Assembly: GCA_027483145.1 (NCBI GenBank)
Contig: JAIXVG010000259.1
Location: 1-34,474 of the forward strand
Source: Planctomyces sp.
Lineage (GTDB): Bacteria; Planctomycetota; Planctomycetia; Planctomycetales; Planctomycetaceae
DNA length: 34,474 nucleotides
Direction of reading: 5' to 3'
Of the stretch, positions 9,713-16,473 are shown in pieces; positions within the stretch are counted from its first letter, which is position 1, and each line of letters opens with the position of its first letter. Below the pieces are notes generated by a model. The model was not told the origin of the DNA. It saw only the letters and a list, made by a program, of their open reading frames with translations, and ran no database searches. The position numbers and the translations under genes are program-made.

Positions 9713-10009
9713 TTAGGCGCCCTCCTTAGCGCGGTCGCCGGCTACTGGTTTGGCTCGCTTCCACACATACATCAGATGGGCGCCACCCGCTGGGCGAGAC
9801 GTGGCGATACTGCCGACACGCTCAATAAGGCCGTCGCGGGCAGCTTCTCGAAACGCAACCCCGACGATACGGGGGTCGATGGTGGAAGGTATTGTCACGA
9901 TGCGCCGCACATCGTCGGCAGTCACGGTGTCTTGGTTTGACAGTACCGTAGAAATGGCTCTGCCTAGCTCGGCCAATACGTCGGCGCGGGTACGTGAAAT
10001 GGCTATCAT
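9713..10009 (-). CDS. Small possible winged-helix protein
   Basis: Predicted 98 residues. The ATG at 10009 is chosen because AAGGAA lies about 10 bases upstream; an open frame continues to 10111 but without protein character. The sequence has an N-terminal helical stretch (ADVLAELGRAISTVL), then TADDVRRIV and VGVAFREAARDGLIERVGS followed by a beta-like end (HLMYVWKRAK). This arrangement fits a small winged-helix DNA-binding or regulatory protein. It sits directly before the replication gene, whose Shine-Dalgarno sequence overlaps its last codons. Function is not known. Confidence 0.65.
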   Translation of the reverse strand: MIAISRTRADVLAELGRAISTVLSNQDTVTADDVRRIVTIPSTIDPRIVGVAFREAARDGLIERVGSIATSRPAGGAHLMYVWKRAKPVAGDRAKEGA

Positions 10010-10107
10010 GGATTGGGTTCCTTTGACGGGGCGGCTTTCTGTGATGGGATGGCCGCCCCTGTTTTGTTTACTTGGCGCGCATGGCCCAATGCCAACGCTG
10101 CTACCAG

Positions 10108-10374
10108 TCATTCGGGCGTTGCGCCTGTCGGGTCATTTTCCCGCTCGGGCCAGACGGTTTGCTGTGCCAGCCATTCCTGCATTTGGGCAATCGGGTACAA
10201 CCGCCGCTTCGCAAGCCAGACATGCGGGAGCGATTGTTTTTCCAAGTGAGCAAGCGAAACCGACAATGATTCTGCCAGTTCGGTTGCGCTTAGCGCCAAA
10301 CGCGGCACGTTCGGCGGCTTGGGCAGCAGGGCCGGGGGGAGGGGGCCACGATTGGGGTAGGGGTTAGACGGCAT
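10108..10374 (-). CDS. Excisionase-like helix-turn-helix protein
   Basis: Predicted 88 residues. After a Pro-rich N-terminus, residues 26-72 (LALSATELAESLSVSLAHLEK, then WLAKRRLYPIAQMQEWL) form the small winged HTH seen in excisionases and AlpA-type regulators of integrated elements: a recognition helix after SATELAESLSVS, a basic wing, and a final helix ending in the EWL signature. Expected roles are bending DNA at att to favour excision, or repressing or activating the element. The start overlaps the end of the upstream gene by 11 bp, which suggests translational coupling. Confidence 0.72.
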   Translation of the reverse strand: MPSNPYPNRGPLPPALLPKPPNVPRLALSATELAESLSVSLAHLEKQSLPHVWLAKRRLYPIAQMQEWLAQQTVWPERENDPTGATPE

Positions 10375-10561
10375 CTGTCACCCCCTTTTTTTCTAGGGCT
10401 ACAGATTGCTCTTGGCGGGCTTCTGCAATCGTTACGAGTGCTGCACGAAGCAGCTTCAAGTCTCTCAGTTCGTGCTCAGTTCGCGCCAATTGGGCTTCAA
10501 CGACTTCAATCGATGGCAACGTGGCGAGCGGGTCATACGGGGTATTGCGTTTCACTGACAT
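10364..10561 (-). CDS. Small helical (coiled-coil-like) protein
   Basis: Predicted 65 residues with a near-ideal ribosome binding site (AAGGAGG, 10563-10569) placed 1-2 bases from the start. Residues 18-56 form one long amphipathic helix (EVVEAQLARTEHELRDLKLL), likely a coiled coil. It overlaps the excisionase-like gene by 11 bp and probably shares its transcript. No family recognised. Confidence 0.6.
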   Translation of the reverse strand: MSVKRNTPYDPLATLPSIEVVEAQLARTEHELRDLKLLRAALVTIAEARQEQSVALEKKGVTDAV

Positions 10562-10606
10562 ACCTCCTTAAACGGTGGGGCTGAACGTCAGGATTTAAGC
10601 AAGGCC

Positions 10607-11533
10607 TCATGGAGCGTGTCGCGGTCGCGTTTGGACCTTTTTTGGACCTTTTTTGTATCGCGGCTTTTTCCTTGTTTTCTTGGCACTTTTGGGATCTTCC
10701 GCCAGCACTTCTGCTAGCTTCAGTCCGTTATTCATCTGATGAACCATCCACCCATAGCCGCAAAGCTCATCCTTTAGACGTCGGGCTGCTGACCTCGCTT
10801 GATTTTCGCAACCTGTGGGCCATTCCAGTTCTTTGACCAGCGTAAAGTCAGCAAAGCTTGCCCACCCATGTTCTGAACCAATCAGTCGTTCCAGTACGAG
10901 CCGCAGAACTTTCGGCAAAGCGCCTTGTGCGAGAAGCTTGCGAAGTGGACCGTAAACATCCCCATTTGTCGCGTCTGCGCGTTCACGACTTCTCTCGGAC
11001 GGGGGCCGTGGTGCTGGCTCGATGGCCGCGGTAGGTTCCAGCTTCAGCCGCTCAGCTTCCGCAGCTTCGGCCCGTTGCCGATTGATGTGATGGCGAACCT
11101 GATCCCACAATTCACCCCGCCCGTGATCTTTCAAGCAGTGCAGCACTTCGGGAAGGACGCCGGGATAAGTTGCCAGCTCTTCAAGTTGCAACTGAATGGC
11201 GGCCGGGTCAGTCGACAACGCTGCGATGGCGATTACTCGGGCTGCCAGCTTGCTTTTGCCAAGCTTGGACGCATCAACGGACGGCGGGAGTGAGCGAAGG
11301 GCATCTTCCCAGTACGTCCCCCTGATGAGGTTGGCCACCGCTACCAACGACTCAGCGACTTTGTCCAATCCGGCGGGGTTGGGTTCTCCGGACCGTTCGA
11401 CTTGGTCAATAGCCACATTGAGTTGGTTTAGTGCAGCCTGCCGCTGGTTGTGCTGGTCCCAAAACGCTGCTGCGGCTTGCTGTTGTGCTGCTTCGTCCTC
11501 AATGTCTTCACGAAACGACGGTACACCATCCAT
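10607..11533 (-). CDS. Hypothetical element protein with highly basic C-terminal tail
   Basis: Predicted 308 residues from the ATG at 11533, which has AAGGAG about 10 bases upstream. The N-terminal 200 residues are helical (QQQAAAAFWDQHNQRQAALN and others), followed by a Pro/Arg linker. A compact part then follows (YGPLRKLLAQGALPKVLRLVLERLI, WASFADFTLVKELEW) that could be a winged helix. The last 28 residues are extremely basic (KKTRKKPRYKKGPKK), pointing to nucleic-acid binding. It is the largest gene of the element without a recognisable role. Its ribosome binding site lies inside a predicted hairpin (see 11544-11582). An open frame reaches 11599, but the extra 22 residues lack support. Confidence 0.68.
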   Translation of the reverse strand: MDGVPSFREDIEDEAAQQQAAAAFWDQHNQRQAALNQLNVAIDQVERSGEPNPAGLDKVAESLVAVANLIRGTYWEDALRSLPPSVDASKLGKSKLAARVIAIAALSTDPAAIQLQLEELATYPGVLPEVLHCLKDHGRGELWDQVRHHINRQRAEAAEAERLKLEPTAAIEPAPRPPSERSRERADATNGDVYGPLRKLLAQGALPKVLRLVLERLIGSEHGWASFADFTLVKELEWPTGCENQARSAARRLKDELCGYGWMVHQMNNGLKLAEVLAEDPKSAKKTRKKPRYKKGPKKVQTRPRHAP

Positions 11534-11543
11534 CAGCCCAGGC

Positions 11544-11582
11544 TCCTTGTGGTGGGCCGGTGCAGGGAAGCGACCACAAGGA
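11544..11582 (-). promoter_or_regulatory. RNA hairpin predicted to hide the ribosome binding site of the 308-residue protein
   Basis: In the minus-strand transcript, TCCTTGTGGT (from 11582) is the perfect reverse complement of ACCACAAGGA (to 11544), a 10-bp stem around a 19-base loop. The 3' arm contains AAGGA of the Shine-Dalgarno sequence for the gene starting at 11533. Folding would block initiation, so this looks like a translational control site, opened either by upstream translation or by a factor. Confidence 0.5.
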
Positions 11583-11613
11583 AAGCCACTCCCCAGCACC
11601 TGATTTCAGCTTC

Positions 11614-11631
11614 AGCGGTTTCGAACCCGCT
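11614..11631. promoter_or_regulatory. 18-bp imperfect palindrome, operator-like
   Basis: AGCGGTTTCGAACCCGCT is symmetric around TTCGAA with a single mismatched pair. It lies in the 174-bp gap upstream of the 308-residue protein, the longest non-coding gap in the element, where a promoter and operator would be expected. It superficially resembles a tRNA T arm, but the loop would be 8 bases and no matching acceptor arm exists. Confidence 0.3.
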
Positions 11632-11707
11632 GGGCACCCATCCAGTTAGTTTACCAGCCGGGGACAATTCCGTCTTCCGCCTAGTCCGCAGTAGGGCCGC
11701 TGCGGGG

Positions 11708-11983
11708 CTAGTAAATCACCTGCCGCCCATAGTCCTCGGGTTTGTCCAACCAGTCTTCGTGAATCCAAAGTTCTCCGCCCAGCACTTCATGCACCTTGCG
11801 AACTCGCTGCTCAAAACTTGGATGCCCAGGCATGTAACCAGGTAGGCCATCGTCGCGGGGGTCGTTCACGCTATGGGCGTAGTGCATCGCATCGCCCCCA
11901 GTGACCACGATTGTTTGCTCTTCATCCTCCCCATCGAAGAACTCGGCTGTCCCGTCTTCGCTAACAAGCTTTGCGATCAGCAT
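11708..11983 (-). CDS. Small acidic hypothetical protein
   Basis: Predicted 91 residues from the ATG at 11983 (GGAG about 8 bases upstream); an in-frame TTG or other start up to 12019 is possible. The sequence is acidic at the start (VSEDGTAEFFDGEDEEQTIV) and ends with HEVLGGELWIHEDWLDKP. No signal peptide, membrane segment or known motif. It lies between two unrecognised element genes on the same strand. Confidence 0.5.
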   Translation of the reverse strand: MLIAKLVSEDGTAEFFDGEDEEQTIVVTGGDAMHYAHSVNDPRDDGLPGYMPGHPSFEQRVRKVHEVLGGELWIHEDWLDKPEDYGRQVIY

Positions 11984-12072
11984 TTCATCGCTCCCGATTA
12001 AACTGCACCATTGAAACACAACGGCCCCCCGAACCCCCCGGCTGTTTTGGGAGGGTCGAGTGGGCTGACGCC

Positions 12073-12267
12073 CTATTTGCGGCTCACCGTCGGCCGCATT
12101 CTAACGCAGTGTGGTCGCCCTACATTAGCAGCTTCGGCTGCCAGGAACGCTTGCCACAGACTGCGGAACTCCAGCATTGTTGCCAATGCCTGCTCCGGTC
12201 CATCACTTTCCTGCAGTTCTGCCAGCCTGTCGAGTTGCTGGGGGGTAAGGGGGGGAGTCCGCTTCAT
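12073..12267 (-). CDS. Small hypothetical protein
   Basis: Predicted 64 residues, starting at an ATG that overlaps the stop of the upstream frame in the arrangement ATGA, a common sign of translational coupling. The protein is helical (LTPQQLDRLAELQESDGPEQ and ALATMLEFRSLWQAFLAAEA). No family recognised. The coupling to the frame at 12264-12566 is the best evidence that both are expressed. Confidence 0.5.
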   Translation of the reverse strand: MKRTPPLTPQQLDRLAELQESDGPEQALATMLEFRSLWQAFLAAEAANVGRPHCVRMRPTVSRK

Positions 12268-12566
12268 GCTGGCACCGTCGCGCCCAGGGAGGAGAGTCCA
12301 TCCGGTTTGTCCAGTGGTGCGGTTTGTCGCATCGCTGCCAGCGTGTGGGCATGGTCGACCAAAGCTTGCTGGTCGTCGGCAGTGAGATTGGGCCATAGGT
12401 CGGCGAGTTCAGCCAAACCGGTTGCGGCATGAAGGGCCGATGAGGGGCCATGCGGGTACTGAACAGCAGCGCTTTTAGCAGCGCCTTGCGGGTTGCTGCC
12501 GGATGCGTACGGTACGTAAGGCTCTTGCTGGCATGGTCTTAGATGCGATTCTGGCTCGCCATTATT
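12264..12566 (-). CDS. Last element gene, open across the right att site, no own start seen
   Basis: This frame ends at 12264 with protein-like sequence (GLAELADLWPNLTADDQQAL, then DHAHTLAAMRQ). It has no ATG or GTG between the right repeat and that region; a TTG at 12416 has no ribosome binding site. Upstream the frame stays open through the att repeat into the integrase relic (to an ATG at 12662), ending there in GGWTILDSN and then reading NGEPESHL. In an excised circle the complete integrase would take the relic's place, so this stretch would become a 99-residue extension of Int. It may therefore be a true integrase tail in the circle, or a gene with a non-standard start. Confidence 0.45.
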   Translation of the reverse strand, partial: NNGEPESHLRPCQQEPYVPYASGSNPQGAAKSAAVQYPHGPSSALHAATGLAELADLWPNLTADDQQALVDHAHTLAAMRQTAPLDKPDGLSSLGATVPA

Positions 12567-12631
12567 CGAGTCCAGTATCGTCCATCCGCCGGATGCATAA
12601 ACCCCTGAAAGTAAGGGGTTTTTTGCTTTTC
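12565..12631 (+). repeat. Right attachment repeat (att), 67 bp
   Basis: Exact copy of 6437-6503. Here it holds only the tRNA 3' fragment from the T loop onward, plus the hairpin and T-run, and no functional tRNA. Sequence to its right is the 3' end of a second, related integrase gene, so this repeat probably also served as the left end of another element. Confidence 0.92.
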
Positions 12632-12790
12632 TGGGATCGCCAGAGGTCGCATTTACCCCCATTTTGGCGTCGAAGTGCAGCGCTTTTTCTGGCTCGCGGG
12701 CTGCTAGTTCGAAATGTTTGGTGGTTACGCTTGATTAGTAGCGTTTGGCGACGGCCACTGGGGCAACGCGCCATGCTCGCTGGTTGTCGC
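12567..12790 (-). pseudogene. Relic of a second tyrosine integrase (3' end only)
   Basis: Read in the integrase frame, this region gives RY, stop, SSVTTKHFELAAREPEKALHF and then MGVNATSGDPRKAKNPLLSG..., closely parallel to the end of the intact integrase (ERHYLSVTDDHFERAAGVPEKALLKALHF, MGVNAISGDPGKAKNPLLSG). A TAA (12735-12737) directly follows the codon matching the catalytic tyrosine. Similarity fades beyond about 12790 and no rest of the gene is present. It is a separate, diverged copy and not a simple duplication, which suggests an earlier element in the same site that has been mostly lost. Confidence 0.8.
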
Positions 12791-13412
12791 TTCAAGTCGC
12801 GCCATGCCCTTCGCTAACGCCCGTGCCTTGCCTTAACTTCCGTGCCCGTCGCTGACGATTCGGGGTTTGGAACTTTTCCTGCGACAATCTATCCGGAATA
12901 GCAGGTTGCTTGTAATTGCCCCCCCGGCCACCGAAGTAGGCCCGTTCAACCACTCATTGCCCGAAGCATGAGTTATGAAATTGTGCTGTTCCGGATGTCG
13001 ATCAACCAACCATGTGAAAACACGGCGAATCCGGTTTGTTCCTTCCTACCTCGAAGCGTTCGCGAGTGAAGTCGTTGGTTTGAACCTGAATGAGTTGTGA
13101 CTTCATTCGGCCATGTATTTTCTGAGGTTTCTTAGCAATGTAGACGCAAATCTCGCAACTTCAAAAAAGCTTGAACAAGGATGCTTCCGCATCAACACAT
13201 ATTCAGGAACCCTCTAACGCGAACTATTCATGGCTCGAATGGCCATTCTATGTCCATGCAACCTCTTATTTGGTAGCGGAAGGGTTAGTAGCGACAGCAC
13301 GCCAGCCCTCCGGTTCATCGCCATCGGTAGCACCTCTATCCGTCCGGCCGTTGCATGTGTCTGGTCAACAACTCTCTGGCCGTGCTGACCGGCTTGTACC
13401 GCCAATTGATGT
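12791..13412. other. Intergenic region right of the integrated element
   Basis: No gene can be supported. The first part (about 12800-12870) contains phrases such as CCGTCGCTGACGATTCGGG, of a kind I associate with repeated intergenic elements in planctomycete genomes, but only one copy is seen here. The plus-strand frame at 13171-13491 lacks protein character and overlaps the MFS gene end. The region may hold further remains of the second element. Confidence 0.4.
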
Positions 13413-14855
13413 TTACGGTCTCATTTGTAACGGAGCATTTAATTTTTTGTTCGTGCTGATGAAGAACCAACAAATAGCTGCAATGACGTAAACAATCGCA
13501 TAGGTATAGAAGACGGCCTGATACCCGTTCATCGCGGCCGAGAGGTTGAGCGGGTCGCCTGACGGCGAATTCACGGGTTGACCTTTCATGTAATGCTCAA
13601 CGATTGCGCCAGTAACGAAAGCCGCTAAAGCGGCACCAATGGTCCCAAACGTATTCATCCAGGCGGCAACCACACCTGCATATTGCTGGCCTAAGTCCTG
13701 ACACGTTGCCCAGGCAGCTCCCACGGTCAGGTCGACACAAAATGCCGCCAGGGAAATCAACACGCAAAATGTCGTCATATCATTCACCTGAGAAACTCCC
13801 AGCCATGACAAAGCCGCGACCGACATGGCAAGACAACCCACGACTTGACGGGCCAGTCCCCGGTTTGTCGTGTAGTGGCCAACAAAGTTCACGAGATAGC
13901 CACCAGTAATACAGCCGATGGCTCCGACCCAAAGCGGGGCACCAGTAAAAATCGCGCCCCACAAGTCGCCAGCCGGAAGCTGAAACCGCTCCCTCAGGTA
14001 TCCCGGGAAATAGGTGATATTGAAGAACCATCCATAAGTGATGAGAGAGTACATGCTGCAAAGTGCCCAAAGCGAGCGATTTGTCAGAATGGCTCGAAAT
14101 GGGATACGACCATCAGAATTGGGCCGCGCTGATGACCCGATCAACGCTCTCTCTGCATCGTTAACCGCTGAGTGTTGTGCAGGTCGATCACGAAATCGAA
14201 ACGCGAAAATCAAACACCAGATTAACCCCAGAGCACCAAACACAAAGAATGCACCACGCCAGTGAACCAGCGGTCCAGAGAAGCTGGTCCCCCCCACGAG
14301 GATAGCCCAAAGAAACGGAGTTATCCCACCGGCAATTCGGCCCGACATCCAGATGTATCCCTGGGCCATTTCCCAACGCTCTGGTGGAAACCAGTTGTGC
14401 AGTGAGCGAGTGATGTTCGGGTAGGCCCCGGCTTCACCGGCACCAAACAAGAATCGAACAACAACCAGAGTTCCAAGCCCCCCGAGGGCTATTCCGTTCA
14501 CGTACAGCCCTACAACACCCGTTAACATGGTGAATAGCGACCACCACACAACAATGCGCAGCAATGTGGCCTTCGGCCCCCACTTATCCCCCAGCCAACC
14601 GGCCGGAAGCTCAAACGCGCCGTAAGCAATTGCGAACGCGGTATGTGCCCACTTTAGCTGCTCTTTACTTTGCAGACCCAAATCGATGGCCAGCGCGGCT
14701 GCTGCAGACGCAAAGCAGACGCGATCAAAATAGGTAATCATCGAAAGACTGCACAACAGACCCAACATTTGGTACCTGACGCGCGTCGGCTTGCCGAGTG
14801 CCGCATCATTCAACTCTGGCTCAGAGGATCGTTCCGTCAGGACAGCGGACCTCAT
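13413..14855 (-). CDS. MFS transporter, anion:cation (sugar-acid) symporter type
   Basis: Predicted 480 residues from the ATG at 14855, which has GGAGAGG 8 bases upstream; the frame is open to a TTG at 14900, but that start has no such site. Twelve hydrophobic segments are present. After the first segment (TYFDRVCFA) comes the MFS motif A variant GDKWGPK between segments 2 and 3, and RFLFGAGEAGAYPNITRS, typical of the ACS family that takes up hexuronates, glucarate or galactonate by proton symport. The substrate cannot be read from sequence. The nearby enolase-superfamily gene makes a sugar acid or related carboxylate plausible. Confidence 0.85.
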   Translation of the reverse strand: MRSAVLTERSSEPELNDAALGKPTRVRYQMLGLLCSLSMITYFDRVCFASAAAALAIDLGLQSKEQLKWAHTAFAIAYGAFELPAGWLGDKWGPKATLLRIVVWWSLFTMLTGVVGLYVNGIALGGLGTLVVVRFLFGAGEAGAYPNITRSLHNWFPPERWEMAQGYIWMSGRIAGGITPFLWAILVGGTSFSGPLVHWRGAFFVFGALGLIWCLIFAFRFRDRPAQHSAVNDAERALIGSSARPNSDGRIPFRAILTNRSLWALCSMYSLITYGWFFNITYFPGYLRERFQLPAGDLWGAIFTGAPLWVGAIGCITGGYLVNFVGHYTTNRGLARQVVGCLAMSVAALSWLGVSQVNDMTTFCVLISLAAFCVDLTVGAAWATCQDLGQQYAGVVAAWMNTFGTIGAALAAFVTGAIVEHYMKGQPVNSPSGDPLNLSAAMNGYQAVFYTYAIVYVIAAICWFFISTNKKLNAPLQMRP

Positions 14856-14964
14856 TTGAACAGCCTCTCCGGGATCAGTTGCGAGCCAATGTGTCGTCAA
14901 GAAACTGCTTCATATTGACTTTGTTTCCGTCCGTTCTTGCAAAGATCGCACTATTTCAGCCCGA

Positions 14965-14974
14965 GGTGATCACC
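14965..14974. promoter_or_regulatory. 10-bp palindrome upstream of the MFS gene
   Basis: GGTGATCACC, flanked by CCCGA and GGGT, lies 110 bp upstream of the transporter start. It could be a regulator half-site pair of the GGT...ACC kind. It differs from the GntR-type sites near 23910, so the same regulator is not implied. Confidence 0.25.
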
Positions 14975-15000
14975 GGGTTGCAAGAATCTGCAGATAACCA

Positions 15001-15027
15001 AGGGCATTCCCCGTTCAAGAATGCCCT
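15001..15027 (-). terminator. Terminator-like hairpin after the DUF1559 gene
   Basis: AGGGCATTC (15001-15009) and GAATGCCCT (15019-15027) form a perfect 9-bp stem with a 9-base loop. It lies 40 bp past the stop of the minus-strand gene at 15067. On the minus strand it is followed by TTGGTTATCT, a weak T-rich tail. Confidence 0.55.
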
Positions 15028-15066
15028 CAGCATCAGCACACTTCGTACTCAATAAAATGTGGGCAT

Positions 15067-16044
15067 TTAGAACTCGCCCACAACCTGCCCGTCAGACTTA
15101 CCACCTAGATAGTTGTAGATGACAAAGTCCATATTTTCGCTGAGAAAGCGAACGCTTCCATCACCCATCACCGCTTGAACGCCACCCGTATGAAAGCTGC
15201 TGGCACCGCTGTTCTGCAGATAGGCGTCGTCATCATTGAGTACCAGGCCCGTGCGATTGATTCGCAATCCAGTCCACAACCCTTGATAATTATTGCTGAA
15301 GATTCCGGTATAGCGGCACAGTTCACCACGGCGTTCAACAACCATCAGCGTATTGCTGGTACCGTCGGTAATGTCGCGAATGCTACTGCTATAAGCACTT
15401 CGTCCGCCAAAAATGCCAGGGTTGTTTGCCGTTGCGGCTGAACCCCAATCATTGCCCACACTGCAATAGCTATTCGGTCCGGCAGCACAATCAGGTGCTA
15501 CGGCATCAACATACTGCGGTCCAACGCAGGGCGCGTAACTCATCATGGTTCCCATTTCAACGTAGTTCACGGTGCGATCGAGTACGCGGTACCGATTTCC
15601 ATTCCGGGCGGTTGTCGAGCCAGCAGAAGGATTACTGGGGCAGCTTTGAAAAGGGAGCCGCACAGCAGAGAGAATACTGAAGTTAGAAGGCGAGCCAGTT
15701 GAGTTGCAGTTGTCCACATTAAAGTTGATCTGATTGTATAACGGCGCTTGATCGATTTGTGGCAGCAAGAACTCATTCCAGGTATGAGCTGTCGAGTTCG
15801 GAACTCCTACCGAAGGGTGAATACCAATAAATGGAAAACGTTGAGCGATATCGTGATAGTTATGAAGTGCCAGGCCAATCTGCTTCATTTTGTTCTTGCA
15901 CTCAGTACGGCGAGCAGCCTCGCGAGCTTGCTGAACCGCTGGCAGTAACAGCGCAATCAGAACGGCGATGATGGCGATGACCACCAATAACTCAATGAGA
16001 GTAAACCCCTTGCGATCGACTTGTTGCACAATGTTGACTTTCAA
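15067..16044 (-). CDS. DUF1559 family protein with type IV pilin-like N-terminus
   Basis: Predicted 325 residues from a TTG at 16044; a GTG at 16029 is an equally possible start, giving MQQVDRKGFTL. The N-terminus carries the prepilin motif GFTLIELLVVIAI, a hydrophobic helix and AVQQAREAARR, as in all members of this family, which is hugely expanded in planctomycetes. The C-terminus has FHTGGVQAVMGDGSVRFLSE, the family's H-X9-DG signature. The role is unknown; surface or pseudopilus-like assembly is usually proposed. It is flanked by long gaps on both sides, so it probably has its own promoter, and a hairpin terminator follows. Confidence 0.93.
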   Translation of the reverse strand: MKVNIVQQVDRKGFTLIELLVVIAIIAVLIALLLPAVQQAREAARRTECKNKMKQIGLALHNYHDIAQRFPFIGIHPSVGVPNSTAHTWNEFLLPQIDQAPLYNQINFNVDNCNSTGSPSNFSILSAVRLPFQSCPSNPSAGSTTARNGNRYRVLDRTVNYVEMGTMMSYAPCVGPQYVDAVAPDCAAGPNSYCSVGNDWGSAATANNPGIFGGRSAYSSSIRDITDGTSNTLMVVERRGELCRYTGIFSNNYQGLWTGLRINRTGLVLNDDDAYLQNSGASSFHTGGVQAVMGDGSVRFLSENMDFVIYNYLGGKSDGQVVGEF

Positions 16045-16473
16045 GTAAGGAAAAGTTAATTCCCGACATCACAATCGCCGGGAGTTATGTCTATTCGATG
16101 TCATCGCGATATCAGTGAAACTCGCCGAGCGAGTTCAACTGGTGTGAACTGCGACAACAGCGAACAATTTGCGACTGATGAAACAAGACTAATTAAACAA
16201 CTCGACGTCCTGAGCTGTTATTGGCCACCAAGCGACGTGGCATGCGAACAAGTCACCTATAATGAAGGTTAGAAAATTACGCCTATTGATCCTCCTGCTT
16301 CTAAACGTGTGGGCGCACGATGGGTGTTAACGCCTGGCATTCAGCCCCGTTTAAACGGGTTGCTGATCGCCGACATCCGCAGTGAGACAGAACACCATCG
16401 ACGAGGCCGCTCGCAGCATTGCTAATGCGACGAGGTCGGTCGCGAGTGATCATCGATTCAGAAACAACAGAAA
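16045..16473. other. Intergenic region between DUF1559 and the enolase-superfamily gene
   Basis: No supported gene. It should hold the promoter of the DUF1559 gene and the 3' end of the operon to its right. A perfect 14-bp palindrome CCCGTTTAAACGGG lies at 16346-16359, 115 bp past the enolase-superfamily stop; it has no T-run. A single GTTAAC at 16326-16331 shares the core of the GntR-type sites near 23910 but lacks their flanks. Confidence 0.4.

Larger units (their letters stand above)
6437..12631. mobile_element. Integrated genetic element in tRNA-Val (about 6.1 kb)
   Basis: Bounded by perfect 67-bp direct repeats, the left one inside tRNA-Val. The unit length is 6128 bp (6437-12564) plus the second repeat copy. 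All recognisable genes are on the minus strand and tightly packed, with several overlapping stops and starts. Contents from right to left: three small unknown genes, a 308-residue protein with a very basic tail, a 65-residue helical protein, an excisionase-like HTH protein, a small possible winged-helix protein, two phage-type replication proteins, a small protein, and the integrase. No structural, packaging or conjugation gene is visible, so the element is likely a satellite, a defective prophage core or a mobilisable island that needs a helper to transfer. Confidence 0.9.

Noticed and set aside
11614-11631. tRNA T-arm-like sequence, possible tRNA fragment or second att site
   Set aside because: The loop would be 8 bases and no matching acceptor strand or anticodon arm is found on either strand within 90 bases.
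12562-12795. Minus-strand frame of 77 residues over the right repeat
   Set aside because: Out of frame with the integrase relic, whose own frame explains the similarity.
13171-13491. Plus-strand frame of about 106 residues right of the element
   Set aside because: Composition is not protein-like, it has no ribosome binding site, and it overlaps the clearly real MFS gene end.
16326-16331. GTTAAC as a further GntR operator
   Set aside because: Only the 6-bp core matches; the flanking AATT arms found at the two sites near 23910 are absent.
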